Assembly: GCA_020723855.1 (NCBI GenBank)
Contig: DYIB01000005.1
Span: 1-54,058 of the forward strand
Length of the DNA stretch: 54,058 bases
Reading direction: 5' to 3'
Source: Uliginosibacterium gangwonense
GTDB lineage: Bacteria > Pseudomonadota > Gammaproteobacteria > Burkholderiales > Rhodocyclaceae
Part shown: in pieces, positions 19,980-29,564 of the stretch
Layout: every line of letters starts with the position of its first letter
Numbering within the stretch: the first letter of the stretch is position 1
Notes under the pieces: model-generated
Told to the model about the DNA's origin: nothing
The model's input: only the letters and a program-made list of their open reading frames with translations
Database searches by the model: none
Translations under genes and position numbers: made by a program

Positions 19980-21158
19980 ATGGTCGAATGCATTCTGGTC
20001 CTGAACGCCGGCTCGTCGAGCCTCAAGTTCTCCCTCTTTTCCCAAGGTGACGACGCGGATCTGGTACTGACCTGGCGCGGCCAGGTGGAAGGCATGGGCA
20101 CGCGCAGCCATTTCATCGCCAGCAACGCGGCCGGCGAAGTGGTGGCGGAGCGGCGCTGGCCGGACGACCGGCCGCTCGACCACGAAGCGGCGACGGACGT
20201 CGTGCTGGAATGGCTGAGCCGCCACGACGGCCAGGCCCTGGCGGGCGTGGGCCACCGTGTGGTGCACGGCGGCACGGTGTACGACCGGCCGGTGCGCATC
20301 GACGGCGAGGCGGTGCGGCGGCTGCAGGATTTCATTCCCCTCGCGCCCTTGCATCAGCCCCACAATCTTTCTCCCATCAAAGCCATTCTGGCGCGCGCAC
20401 CGGAACTGCCCCAAGTGGCGTGTTTCGATACTTCCTTTCATCGTGCCCAGCCTGAAGTGGCCCAGTCCTTCGCCCTGCCGCCGGACATCACCGGGCGCGG
20501 CGTGCACCGCTTCGGCTTTCACGGGCTGTCCTACGAGTACATCGCCGCCGCGCTGCCTGGCATCGACCCGCGGGCGGCGCAAGGCCGCACCGTCGTCGCT
20601 CACCTGGGCAACGGCGCCAGCATGTGCGCGATGCGCGACTGCAGGAGCGTGGCGAGTACCATGGGCTTCACCGCCCTGGACGGCCTGCCCATGGGCACCC
20701 GCTGCGGTGCCCTCGATCCGGGCGTCATCCTCTACCTCCTGGACGAGCTGCACATGTCGCCCCGGGAGATCGAGCATTTGCTCTATCACCGCTCGGGCTT
20801 CCTGGGCGTGTCGGGCGTGTCGAGCGACATGCGCACCCTCCTGGCCAGCGCCGAGCCGGGGGCCGCCCGCGCCGTGGACCTGTTCGTCCATCGCATCGGC
20901 CGTGAGCTGGGCTCGCTGGCGGCGGCCCTGGGCGGCCTGGATGCCCTGGTGTTCACCGCCGGCATCGGCGAGCACGCCGCCCCCATACGCGAGCGGGTAT
21001 GCCGTGACGCCGCCTGGCTGGGGGTGAAGCTGGACGCGGCAGCCAACCGCGCCGGCGGGCCGCGCATCAGCACGGCCGATTCGGCGGTGTCGGTGTGGGT
21101 CATTCCCACCAACGAAGAACTAATGATCGCGCGCCACGTGCGCCAACTCCTCGCCTAG
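19980..21158 (+). CDS. ackA: Acetate kinase AckA
   Basis: AckA interconverts acetate plus ATP and acetyl phosphate plus ADP. The 392-residue protein has LNAGSSSLKFSLF (7-19), GHRVVHGG and HLGNGASM, all acetate kinase signatures. No phosphotransacetylase gene lies next to it. It is coupled to the mscS gene by a 3-bp gap. It could activate acetate, for example that released by the amidase encoded 15 kb away, but that link is inference. Confidence 0.97.
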   Translation: MVECILVLNAGSSSLKFSLFSQGDDADLVLTWRGQVEGMGTRSHFIASNAAGEVVAERRWPDDRPLDHEAATDVVLEWLSRHDGQALAGVGHRVVHGGTVYDRPVRIDGEAVRRLQDFIPLAPLHQPHNLSPIKAILARAPELPQVACFDTSFHRAQPEVAQSFALPPDITGRGVHRFGFHGLSYEYIAAALPGIDPRAAQGRTVVAHLGNGASMCAMRDCRSVASTMGFTALDGLPMGTRCGALDPGVILYLLDELHMSPREIEHLLYHRSGFLGVSGVSSDMRTLLASAEPGAARAVDLFVHRIGRELGSLAAALGGLDALVFTAGIGEHAAPIRERVCRDAAWLGVKLDAAANRAGGPRISTADSAVSVWVIPTNEELMIARHVRQLLA

Positions 21159-21342
21159 CGCGACCCCGGCGGCAATATTCCGCCTTTTGCGCCCCTTGCG
21201 GGTTCGTTTGAACGCCGCCGCTGTCGAAGCGGGAACGTGCCCGTCTTGTGCGAAGCAATAATCGGCACAAACGCAAGAATATTCTTCTTCAAAGGTTTAC
21301 ACTTCAAGTACAATCTGTTGCAGTTTCTTTTTTAAGGCAGTT

Positions 21343-22524
21343 ATGTACACCGGTTTCATCGATCTTCCCTGGTGGGGTTATGTCCTGGTCGCCCTGGGCC
21401 TGACACACGTCACCATCGCCTCCGTCACGATTTTCCTGCACCGCCACCAGGCCCACCGCGCGCTGGACCTGGCCGCGCCCGCCAGCCACTTCTTCCGCTT
21501 CTGGCTGTGGCTCACCACCGGCATGATCACCAAGGAGTGGGCGGCCATTCACCGCAAGCACCACGCCAAGTGCGAGACCGAGGAAGATCCCCACAGCCCG
21601 CAGATCCTGGGCATCAACCGCGTCCTGTGGGGCGGGGTGTTCCTGTACGTGAAGGAGTCCCACAACCGCGAGACCCTGGAGCGCTACGGCCACGGCACGC
21701 CCGACGACTGGCTGGAGCGGCGCATCTACACGCCGCTGCACAAGTACGGCATCCTGGTCATGGCAGCCATCGACGTCGCCCTGTTCGGCGTCGTGGCCGG
21801 CGCCCTCATCTGGGGCGTGCAGATGGTGTGGATCCCCTTCTGGGCCGCCGGCGTCATCAACGGCATCGGCCACTACTGGGGCTACCGCAACTTTGACTGC
21901 GCCGATGCCTCGACCAACATCGTCCCCTGGGGCATCCTGATCGGCGGCGAGGAGCTGCACAACAACCACCACGCCTTCGCTACTTCGGCCAGGCTGTCGG
22001 CGCGCTGGTACGAGTTCGACATCGGCTGGATGTACATCCGCCTGCTGCAGGCGCTCAAGCTGGCGACGGTGAAGAAGGTGATGCCCAAGCCGCGCTTCGC
22101 CGCAGCCAAGCCGGTGGCGGATTTCGACACCCTGCAGGCCGTCATCACCCATCGCTACGACGTCATGACGCGCTACATGAAATCCCTCAGGCAGATCTAC
22201 CGGGAGGAAGTGCGCAAGCTCAAGGAAAGCCGCCACAGCCTGGCGGACGTGAAGTCCCTCAGGGCGGTCAAGCGCTGGCTGCAGCGGGACGAGGCCCAGC
22301 TCAGCGCTCCCGAGAAGGAGAAACTGCACTCGGTGCTGCAGCAGAGCAGCCGCCTGTCGACGGTGTACGCCATGCGCCGCGAGCTGGCGGCCCTGTGGCA
22401 GCGCTCGGCGGCCTCCCGCGAGCAGCTCGTCAAGCAGTTGCAGGACTGGTGCCAGCGTGCCGAGGCGAGCGGCATACGGCAGTTGCAAGAGTTCTCGCTG
22501 CGCCTGCGCCAGTACGCCGTGTAG
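21343..22524 (+). CDS. Acyl-CoA/fatty acid desaturase (delta-9 type)
   Basis: A 393-residue membrane diiron desaturase with the three histidine boxes HRHQAH (33-38), HRKHH (70-74) and HNNHH (206-210), plus hydrophobic segments between them. It probably introduces a double bond into saturated acyl chains and tunes membrane fluidity. The last 130 or so residues are charged and helical, an extension common in this betaproteobacterial subgroup. The upstream 184 bp holds no gene; its AT-rich end (21290-21340) probably contains the promoter. Confidence 0.93.
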   Translation: MYTGFIDLPWWGYVLVALGLTHVTIASVTIFLHRHQAHRALDLAAPASHFFRFWLWLTTGMITKEWAAIHRKHHAKCETEEDPHSPQILGINRVLWGGVFLYVKESHNRETLERYGHGTPDDWLERRIYTPLHKYGILVMAAIDVALFGVVAGALIWGVQMVWIPFWAAGVINGIGHYWGYRNFDCADASTNIVPWGILIGGEELHNNHHAFATSARLSARWYEFDIGWMYIRLLQALKLATVKKVMPKPRFAAAKPVADFDTLQAVITHRYDVMTRYMKSLRQIYREEVRKLKESRHSLADVKSLRAVKRWLQRDEAQLSAPEKEKLHSVLQQSSRLSTVYAMRRELAALWQRSAASREQLVKQLQDWCQRAEASGIRQLQEFSLRLRQYAV

Positions 22525-22551
22525 GCGCATTGCGCCGGCGGGTTTTTCCGT

Positions 22552-23073
22552 CTACCAGGCGACCGGCCGGCGCTCCCGGTGGATCAGCAGGAAGGCGGTG
22601 TTTACGGTGCATTCCGGCGAGCAGGCATAGCCCCAGTTCTTGTTGAACAGGTAGAGGATGTGGGCCTGCTTGTCCTGATTCACCGCCACGATTTCCAGCG
22701 CCCGGAGGTCGGCCGGCGATTTCGCGGCGAACAGGGCGCCGATGGGCTGCCACTTCTCCAGCGCCTCCTTCGGGGGCAGCTCGCGCACGCGGATTTCGCG
22801 GAAGTGATCCCGATGGCCGGAATCCCCGGGGCTGGACTGCACCATCTGGGCCGGGAAAAACACCGGGCTGATGCCGCCGGGCTTGGTCCACAGCCAGCCG
22901 GCGGCCGGCGCGAGCATGTGTCCCCACTTGGTGCAGGCCACGCGCACCAGCTTGTCGGCGGGCGCCGGCACGGCGAGCACCGCTTCCCGGGGCGCGCCTT
23001 GACAATCGTCGTCGGCCAGGACGGACAAGGGGCTGAAGACAGCCAGCAGGGCGAGAAGGCGCAGAGCGGTCAT
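22552..23073 (-). CDS. Hypothetical exported protein
   Basis: The 173-residue protein has a clear signal peptide (about 1-20, cleaved near VLA-DD) and several cysteines in the mature part. No known domain is evident. It would be periplasmic. Its gene lies downstream of the terminator of the rpmB-rpmG operon, which overlaps its upstream region, so it probably needs its own promoter. Confidence 0.7.
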   Translation of the reverse strand: MTALRLLALLAVFSPLSVLADDDCQGAPREAVLAVPAPADKLVRVACTKWGHMLAPAAGWLWTKPGGISPVFFPAQMVQSSPGDSGHRDHFREIRVRELPPKEALEKWQPIGALFAAKSPADLRALEIVAVNQDKQAHILYLFNKNWGYACSPECTVNTAFLLIHRERRPVAW

Positions 23074-23084
23074 GGTTTGGGGGA

Positions 23085-23110
23085 CAAAAAAAACCCGCCG
23101 CAGCGGGTTT
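23085..23110 (-). terminator. Rho-independent terminator of rpmB-rpmG
   Basis: On the reverse strand, AAACCCGC and GCGGGTTT form a stem with a short loop and continue into a run of T. It sits 18 bp after the rpmG stop. Confidence 0.9.
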
Positions 23111-23127
23111 CTTGGAGAGGGGCAAGC

Positions 23128-23283
23128 TCACTTGAGCTTGGTCTCTTTGTAGATGACGTGCTTGCGCGCCTTGGGATCGTACTTCTTGATCTCCATCTTT
23201 TCCGGCATGGTGCGCTTGTTCTTGGTGGTCGTGTAGAAATGGCCGGTGCCGGCGGTGCTCTCGAGTTTAATCTTCTCACGCAT
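23128..23283 (-). CDS. rpmG: 50S ribosomal protein L33
   Basis: A 51-residue basic protein starting [20 protein letters not shown], with the conserved KNKR and [17 protein letters not shown]-like ends of bacterial L33. It lacks the zinc-binding cysteines (C-minus form). It is 23 bp downstream of rpmB, the universal order for this pair. Confidence 0.97.
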   Translation of the reverse strand: MREKIKLESTAGTGHFYTTTKNKRTMPEKMEIKKYDPKARKHVIYKETKLK

Positions 23284-23306
23284 GACAGATCGCTCCTAAA
23301 GGCGCC

Positions 23307-23543
23307 TCAGATGCGCTCGCCGCGCGCGCGCAGCTCGGCCAAGACGGCGTCGATGCCCTTCTTGTCGATGGTGCGTAAGCCCGCGTTGGACAGGCGCAGG
23401 CGCACCCAGCGGTTCTCGGACTCGACCCAGAGGCGGCGGTACTGCAGGTTGGGCAGGAAGCGGCGCTTGGTCTTGTTGTTGGCGTGGGAAACGTGGTTCC
23501 CCACCATGGGTGACTTTCCGGTAACTTGGCAGACGCGAGCCAT
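23307..23543 (-). CDS. rpmB: 50S ribosomal protein L28
   Basis: The 78-residue protein starts [10 protein letters not shown] and has the family segment [13 protein letters not shown]. It is the first gene of the rpmB-rpmG operon. A good sigma-70 promoter lies 31 bp upstream. Confidence 0.98.
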   Translation of the reverse strand: MARVCQVTGKSPMVGNHVSHANNKTKRRFLPNLQYRRLWVESENRWVRLRLSNAGLRTIDKKGIDAVLAELRARGERI

Positions 23544-23573
23544 ATTACGCTCCAGGGATTCGCAAAGCCAATC

Positions 23574-23603
23574 ATTTTACCGGATTTTTCCACGGCAATT
23601 CAA
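23574..23603 (-). promoter_or_regulatory. Predicted sigma-70 promoter of rpmB-rpmG
   Basis: On the reverse strand TTGAAT (-35) and TAAAAT (-10) are separated by 18 bp. The -10 element lies 31 bp upstream of the rpmB start. Similarity to consensus is 4/6 and 5/6. Confidence 0.55.
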
Positions 23604-23610
23604 GCGAGTT

Positions 23611-24288
23611 TTATAACAGGCCGCGCTCGGCGAAGGACAGGGGGCGGCCGCTGCCGGCGACGATGAAGTGGTCCAGCACTTTCACGTCCACCAGCGCCAG
23701 GGCGTCCTTGAGGGCACGGGTCAGGACGGTGTCGGCGGCGCTGGGCTCGCACAGGCCGGAGGGATGGTTGTGGGCGAAGATGACCGCCGCGGCGTTGCGC
23801 TGCAGAGCCAGTTTGACCACCTCGCGCGGATAGACGCTGGTCTGGGTCAGGGTACCGCGGAACAGCTCCTCGGCGCCGATCAGGCGGTTCTGGGCGTCCA
23901 GCAGCAGCACCATGAACACCTCGTGGGCCAGGGCGCCCAGGGTGAGGCGCAGGTAGTCGCGCACCGCACCCGGGGAGGACAGGGCATCGCCCGTGGCGAT
24001 CTCCTCGCGTAGCGCCCGTCGCGCCATTTCCAGCACCGCCCGCAACTGCGCGTACTTGGCGGCGCCCATGCCGGGCACCGCGGCGAATTCGGCGGCAGGC
24101 GCGGCAAACAGTCGGTTCAGGCTGCCGAAGTGGCCCAGCAGGTCGCGCGCCAGATCCACCGCGCTCTTGCCCTTGACGCCGACGCGCAGAAAGATGGCCA
24201 GGAGTTCCGCGTCGGACAGGGCATGGGCACCCTTGGCGAGCAGGCGCTCGCGCGGGCGTTCTTCTTGCGGCCAGTCGGTGATGGGCAT
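23611..24288 (-). CDS. radC: RadC/JAB domain protein
   Basis: The 225-residue protein has an N-terminal helix-hairpin-helix-like region ([12 protein letters not shown], about 71-82) and a C-terminal JAMM/MPN metalloprotease-like domain with H173-x-H175-x7-S183-x2-D186. This is the standard chromosomal RadC layout. Its role is uncertain: the original DNA repair phenotype was later assigned to another gene. It is divergent from coaBC by 52 bp, a very common arrangement. Confidence 0.95.
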   Translation of the reverse strand: MPITDWPQEERPRERLLAKGAHALSDAELLAIFLRVGVKGKSAVDLARDLLGHFGSLNRLFAAPAAEFAAVPGMGAAKYAQLRAVLEMARRALREEIATGDALSSPGAVRDYLRLTLGALAHEVFMVLLLDAQNRLIGAEELFRGTLTQTSVYPREVVKLALQRNAAAVIFAHNHPSGLCEPSAADTVLTRALKDALALVDVKVLDHFIVAGSGRPLSFAERGLL

Positions 24289-24340
24289 GGGTTTGGGCTA
24301 GAATCGTTCGAATGGAAACCCCGGATTCTATCCTAGCGTC

Positions 24341-25528
24341 ATGAGCGAGTTGAGAAAAAAGCGCATTGTACAGGGTGTGACGGGCGGCATCGCCGCCTAC
24401 AAGGCGGCGGAACTGACGCGGCTGCTGGTGAAGGGCGGTGCCCGGGTGGACGTGGTGCTGACGGCCGGCGGCGCCCGCTTCGTGACGCCGGTGACCTTCC
24501 AGGCCCTGTCGGGGCGGCCGGTATGGAGCGACCTGTGGGACGCCCGCGCCGACGACAACATGGCCCACATCGAGCTGACCCGGGGCGCCGACGCGGTGGT
24601 GGTGGCGCCGGCCAGCGCCGACTTCCTGGCCAAGCTGGCCCACGGCCTGTGTGATGACTTGCTCACCACCCTGTGCCTGGCGCGCGACTGCCCGCTGCTG
24701 GTGGCGCCCGCCATGAACCGCCAGATGTGGGAAAACCCGGCTACCCGGCGCAACCTGCGCCAACTGGCCGAAGACGGCATCCACGTGCTGGGGCCTGCCA
24801 GCGGCGACCAGGCGTGCGGCGAAACGGGCATGGGCCGCATGCTCGAGGCGGAGGAACTGTACGAGGACATCGTCGCCTTCCTGGTGCCCAAGCCCCTGCG
24901 CGGCTGGCGCGTGCTGATCACCGCCGGCCCGACCTTCGAGCCCATCGACCCGGTGCGCGGCCTCACCAACTCGAGCTCCGGCAAGATGGGCTTCGCCCTT
25001 GCCCGGGCGGCGCGCCACGCGGGCGCCCAGGTGACCCTGGTGAGCGGCCCCGTTTCCCTTCCGACCCCCCGCGGCGTCAATCGCGTCAACGTCACCACCG
25101 CCGCACAGATGCGCGAGGCGGTCATGGCGCGCGTGCGCGACCACGGCATTTTCATCGGCGTGGCCGCGGTCGCCGACTACCGCCCGGCCCAGTCGGCCGA
25201 GCACAAGATCAAGAAAGGCAAGACCCAGCTTACCCTGCAACTGGAACCCACCGCCGACATCCTGGCCGAGGTCGCTTCCCTGGATCAGCCGCCCTTCTGC
25301 GTCGGCTTCGCCGCCGAGAGCCAGAACCTGGAGGAGTATGCGGAAGCCAAGCGCCAGGCCAAGAAGCTGCCGCTGGTGGTGGGCAACCTGGTGCAGCACG
25401 GCATGGGCGGCGACGAGAACACGGTGATCCTGTTCGACAACCAGGGCAGGCATCCCCTGCAGGCCGGCCCCAAGCAGGAGCTGGCACGCCAGATCGTCGC
25501 CCATCTCGCACAACTGCTGCGCACCTGA
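24341..25528 (+). CDS. coaBC: Bifunctional phosphopantothenoylcysteine decarboxylase/phosphopantothenate-cysteine ligase CoaBC
   Basis: CoaBC makes 4'-phosphopantetheine in coenzyme A synthesis. The 395-residue protein has an N-terminal flavin domain ([13 protein letters not shown], then [12 protein letters not shown] and [16 protein letters not shown] with the catalytic Cys). The C-terminal ligase begins near 190 ([14 protein letters not shown]). Length and order are standard. dut follows after 7 bp. Confidence 0.97.
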   Translation: MSELRKKRIVQGVTGGIAAYKAAELTRLLVKGGARVDVVLTAGGARFVTPVTFQALSGRPVWSDLWDARADDNMAHIELTRGADAVVVAPASADFLAKLAHGLCDDLLTTLCLARDCPLLVAPAMNRQMWENPATRRNLRQLAEDGIHVLGPASGDQACGETGMGRMLEAEELYEDIVAFLVPKPLRGWRVLITAGPTFEPIDPVRGLTNSSSGKMGFALARAARHAGAQVTLVSGPVSLPTPRGVNRVNVTTAAQMREAVMARVRDHGIFIGVAAVADYRPAQSAEHKIKKGKTQLTLQLEPTADILAEVASLDQPPFCVGFAAESQNLEEYAEAKRQAKKLPLVVGNLVQHGMGGDENTVILFDNQGRHPLQAGPKQELARQIVAHLAQLLRT

Positions 25529-25535
25529 GACAGCC

Positions 25536-25985
25536 ATGCATCGCATAGACATCCGCATCCTCGATCCGCGCCTGCAGGACAATCCGCCCCATTACGCCAC
25601 GCCCGGCGCCGCCGGCCTGGACCTGCGCGCCTGCATCGAAGGCCCGGTCAAGCTGCACCCGGGGGAGACCCAGCTCATTCCCACCGGCATCGCCATCCAC
25701 CTGGCCGATCCGGGTCTGGCGGCGCTGATCCTGCCGCGCTCCGGCCTGGGCCACAAGCACGGCATCGTGCTGGGCAATCTGGTGGGCCTGATCGATTCCG
25801 ACTACCAGGGCGAGATCTTCGTCTCCACCTGGAACCGGGGCAAGGAAACCTTCACCCTCAACCCCCTGGACCGGCTCGCGCAACTGGTGGTGGTGCCGGT
25901 GCTGCAGGTGGCCTTCAACGTGGTGGACCAGTTCGTGGAGTCCCGTCGCGGCGCCGGCGGCTTCGGCAGCACGGGACACAACTAG
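25536..25985 (+). CDS. dut: dUTP diphosphatase Dut
   Basis: Dut hydrolyses dUTP to dUMP. The 149-residue trimeric-type protein shows the conserved motifs in order: [40 protein letters not shown] and C-terminal GGFGSTGH. It is the last gene of the coaBC-dut pair. Confidence 0.98.
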   Translation: MHRIDIRILDPRLQDNPPHYATPGAAGLDLRACIEGPVKLHPGETQLIPTGIAIHLADPGLAALILPRSGLGHKHGIVLGNLVGLIDSDYQGEIFVSTWNRGKETFTLNPLDRLAQLVVVPVLQVAFNVVDQFVESRRGAGGFGSTGHN

Positions 25986-26069
25986 TGCTAATAAGCCCTT
26001 AACGATATTTGATCAATGATGCGCCGGCCCTTTGCTAGCATCCCCTGAAACAAAGACGGAGGATGGGAG

Positions 26070-26663
26070 ATGAGAAGGGCGTTATGGGCATTGGGCTTGG
26101 CGTGGGCCGCTGCGGCGGCCGCCGCCGACGCCGACCTGGAGCGCGCCAGGAAGATCGTTTCGGGCCGCTGTTTCCTGTGCCACGGTTTTGAAGGGGAGAG
26201 TTCCAGCGGGCTCTATCCGCGCCTGGCCGGGCAGCATCCGGAATACCTCGCCAAGCAACTGCTCGACTTCAAGAGCGGCCGGCGCAAGAGCCAGATGACG
26301 GAAATGGTGGCGGATCTCGACGACGCCGAGATCCGCGCCCTGGGCGTTTACTTCAGCAAGCAGAAACCGGCGCCCCACGCGCCGTCCGACCCCGAAATAA
26401 CAGCCGTGGGCCGCTACGTGTATCACCGCGGCAACGTCTATAGCGGCGTGGCCGCCTGTGCCAGTTGCCATGGCCCCGACGGCGCGGGCACGCCGCAACT
26501 GCCGCGCCTGGCGGGCCAGAACGCCCTCTACACCGAAACCCAGTTGAAGCAGTTCAACAAGCGCGAGCGCACCAACGACAACGCGGTGATGCACACTATC
26601 GCCTCCAAGCTCACGGAGCTGGAGATCAAGGCGGTGGCCGAGTACATCGCCGGCATGGAGTAG
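26070..26663 (+). CDS. Dihaem cytochrome c (c4 type)
   Basis: A 197-residue periplasmic protein with a signal peptide (about 1-19) and two CXXCH haem sites: CFLCH (34-38) and CASCH (130-134). Methionines downstream of each (QMTEM and NAVMH) are likely axial ligands. The tandem c-type domains match cytochrome c4, an electron carrier to terminal oxidases. GGAGGATGGGAG upstream gives a strong ribosome site. It is convergent with the LysR gene, with a 2-bp gap. Confidence 0.92.
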   Translation: MRRALWALGLAWAAAAAAADADLERARKIVSGRCFLCHGFEGESSSGLYPRLAGQHPEYLAKQLLDFKSGRRKSQMTEMVADLDDAEIRALGVYFSKQKPAPHAPSDPEITAVGRYVYHRGNVYSGVAACASCHGPDGAGTPQLPRLAGQNALYTETQLKQFNKRERTNDNAVMHTIASKLTELEIKAVAEYIAGME

Positions 26664-26665
26664 CC

Positions 26666-27565
26666 TCATTCGAAGGTGCGCAGGAGCTGGGTGCGGAACC
26701 AGCGGTTGGCGGGATCGCTGTCGGCGTTGGCATGCCAGTAGAGATAGGCGTCCATGGCCGGTCCCTCCAGGGGGAAGGGCAGAATCTGGTTCTTGAACTG
26801 GCGGTTGGCGATCCGGGCGTAGCGCTCGGGCATGGTGAGCAGCAGGTCGGTGCGGCTCACCACGTGGCAGGCGGCGAAATAGTGCTGGCAGCGTAGCCGC
26901 ACACGCCGCTGCAGCCCGTGCCGGCTGAGTTCCAGGTCTTCCAGTCCCGGTCCGCGGCGCCTTGACGTCACCAGGATGTGCTCCTGGCGCAGATAGGTGT
27001 CCAGATCCAGATTCCCCTGCACCTGTCGATGATCGCGGCGCGCCAGCACCACCAGCGCCCCCGAGGCGATGAGGGTATGGCGCAGGCCGCCCGCCGCCGG
27101 CAGCAGCACGTCGATCGCCGCATCCAGGGTTCCCGCCGCCAGCTCCGACTCCAGGCTGCGCCTCTCGGCCAGCACCGTCGAGACATCCACGAAGGGTGCC
27201 TCCTCGGTGATGTGCTGCATCAGGGGCGGCAGCACCGTCGGTTCCAGCACGTCGCGCAACCCCAACACGAAGCGCTTCTGGGTGGTGGCCGGGTCGAAGC
27301 TGCCGCTCTCGTGCAGCGTCACCTCCAGGGTGCGCAGCGAGCGCCGCACCGGCTCGATGATGCTGCGCGCCAGGGGCGTGGGCACCATGGCATGGCCCTG
27401 GCGCTCGAACAGCGGATCGCCGAACAGCTCGCGCAGCCGCGCCAGGGCATGGCTTACAGCCGGCTGGGTGAGATTCAGCTTCGCGCTGGCCCGGGTGATC
27501 CCCCCTTCCGTATAGATCGCGTCCAGGGCCACGAAGAGGTTCAGATCGATGCGGGATATATGCAC
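26666..27565 (-). CDS. LysR family transcriptional regulator (NodD/NahR-like)
   Basis: The 299-residue protein has an N-terminal winged HTH (about 7-66; NLTQPAVSHALARLRELFGDPLF) and a periplasmic-binding-type effector domain. The N-terminal style (DLNLFVALDAIYTEGGITRA) is that of the NodD/NahR/LinR subgroup. It is divergent from the acyl-CoA dehydrogenase gene with 94 bp between starts, so it probably regulates that gene. The effector is unknown. Confidence 0.92.
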   Translation of the reverse strand: MHISRIDLNLFVALDAIYTEGGITRASAKLNLTQPAVSHALARLRELFGDPLFERQGHAMVPTPLARSIIEPVRRSLRTLEVTLHESGSFDPATTQKRFVLGLRDVLEPTVLPPLMQHITEEAPFVDVSTVLAERRSLESELAAGTLDAAIDVLLPAAGGLRHTLIASGALVVLARRDHRQVQGNLDLDTYLRQEHILVTSRRRGPGLEDLELSRHGLQRRVRLRCQHYFAACHVVSRTDLLLTMPERYARIANRQFKNQILPFPLEGPAMDAYLYWHANADSDPANRWFRTQLLRTFE

Positions 27566-27659
27566 AGTTTTGATTGGACAATATTAGAACTATTCATTTG
27601 ATTGATTGTAACGCTGCCTCTAGTCTTTGCCTACCGCGCAATTACCAGGGGGAATGCAA

Positions 27660-28862
<1,203 letters not shown>

Positions 28863-29108
28863 GGGAACGGAAGGTGGTGGTCCGATCCGCCGCGGAAGTT
28901 GCGGCGGCGGGCGCATGGCACACTCGTGCTGGGTACGAGAGGTACTTCCTGCAGCATCAACGTGCCAGGAAACCGGCCCGTCCAAGCGGCCCGCGGCGCC
29001 ACTTAACGAATCCGGGTTGAGCAAGGGGTTGTGGGCATTCGAGGGCTTATCGAAGCTAACCGAGTCCGCTCTATGTGGCACCGCACAATCGAAAGTTTCG
29101 CAAATGCA
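28863..29108 (+). other. Noncoding stretch before the amide cluster promoter
   Basis: No convincing gene, terminator or repeat is seen here. Together with the leader described below it makes a 702-bp noncoding region. A TGGCAC near 29076 was checked as a sigma-54 promoter, but the matching -12 element is absent. Confidence 0.5.
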
Positions 29109-29137
29109 TTGACACAGATCAAAAATATAACTATCGT
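29109..29137 (+). promoter_or_regulatory. Predicted sigma-70 promoter of the amide cluster
   Basis: A perfect TTGACA (29109-29114) is followed 17 bp later by TATCGT (4/6, 29132-29137). Transcription would begin near 29144, about 27 bases before the first hairpin of the antiterminator. The location is what one expects for a leader-regulated operon. Confidence 0.55.
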
Positions 29138-29170
29138 TACTTCGCAGATTAGCTAGGAACTCATACATCT

Positions 29171-29215
29171 CCCGCGCGCGCCAATGACGTCGCGCGCGGG
29201 ACAGGCAAAGAAGCC
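29171..29215 (+). promoter_or_regulatory. ANTAR-target RNA antiterminator, copy 1
   Basis: Two hairpins are separated by three bases. The first has perfect 10-bp arms (29171-29180 and 29191-29200), then a C-U mismatch and a C-G closing pair around a six-base loop AATGAC. The second is a GGC/GCC stem around the six-base loop AAAGAA (29207-29212). Both loops have A at position 1 and G at position 4, the hallmark of ANTAR-protein targets. The second stem (29213-29215) shares its 3' arm with the first bases of the terminator at 29214, so binding would block termination. AmiR, encoded at 39.6 kb, is the expected ligand. Confidence 0.8.
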
Positions 29216-29252
29216 CCGAGGAGCGCGACGCGCTGCTTGGGGTTTTTTTTTT
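29214..29252 (+). terminator. Intrinsic terminator in the amide leader, copy 1
   Basis: CCCCGAGGAGCGC pairs with GCGCTGCTTGGGG (one G-T and one G-G) around a 3-base loop, followed by ten T. It would stop transcription about 310 bp before the first structural gene unless the overlapping antiterminator hairpin forms. Confidence 0.88.
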
Positions 29253-29277
29253 GCAGTTTGCGAGCGAATACATCGCC

Positions 29278-29321
29278 GGGACCGCCAACGATGTCGGTCT
29301 CCGGGGAATGGCAAGGATGCC
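29278..29321 (+). promoter_or_regulatory. ANTAR-target RNA antiterminator, copy 2
   Basis: This repeats the design of copy 1. A 5-bp stem GACCG/CGGTC (29280-29284 with 29295-29299, extendable by G-T and G-C) has the same C-U mismatch, C-G closing pair and six-base loop AACGAT. An 8-11-base linker leads to a GGC/GCC hairpin with loop AAGGAT (29313-29318). The loops again have A1 and G4. The shared cores are CCAAYGAYGT for hairpin 1 and GGCAAnGAnGCCC for hairpin 2. The second hairpin overlaps the next terminator from 29320. The flanking stems differ between copies, as expected for conserved structure. Confidence 0.8.
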
Positions 29322-29356
29322 CTGTGCGGCGCGTGCGCTGCGTAGGGTTTTTTTTT
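29320..29356 (+). terminator. Intrinsic terminator in the amide leader, copy 2
   Basis: A 12-bp stem from 29320-29331 with 29336-29347 (three G-T pairs) and a 4-base loop is followed by nine T. Its 5' arm overlaps the second antiterminator hairpin. It lies 208 bp before the substrate-binding protein start. Confidence 0.88.
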
Positions 29357-29564
29357 GCTGTCGCACCGCAAGCGTGCCGGGCGGCCGCCGCTTTCCGGTG
29401 CCGATTCCGACGGCTGATCTGGAGCAGGCACAACACGGTTGAGTTGCGTAACCACTGGCGGAGGTGGAGCGTTCCGGCCGCCGAGGGGCAGCACGGGCTG
29501 TCCTGTGCCGGTGGTACGCGCTTTCCGAAGATCGGATGTTTGTTTCACACCTGAGAGGAGGGTA

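Noticed and set aside
18585-20975. A 796-codon open frame on the reverse strand, and similar long frames at 27642-30200 and 2498-4648
   Set aside because: They lie opposite well-identified genes (mscS and ackA; acyl-CoA dehydrogenase and binding protein; miaA and TraB), have His/Gln/Gly/Arg-biased composition and arise from high GC at third positions.
26005-26030. TTGATCAATGATG before the cytochrome c4 gene considered as an FNR site
   Set aside because: The halves TTGAT and ATCAA are not separated by the required four bases, so it does not match the consensus.
29076-29092. TGGCAC resembling a sigma-54 -24 element upstream of the amide cluster
   Set aside because: The -12 GC at the required distance is absent (TC instead). 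A sigma-70 promoter lies just downstream at a better distance.
29171-29200. The perfect CCCGCGCGCG/CGCGCGCGGG repeat considered as a protein operator or Z-DNA site
   Set aside because: The internal C-U mismatch, closing pair and A1/G4 loop are repeated in copy 2 with a different stem. This fits an RNA hairpin better than a DNA operator.
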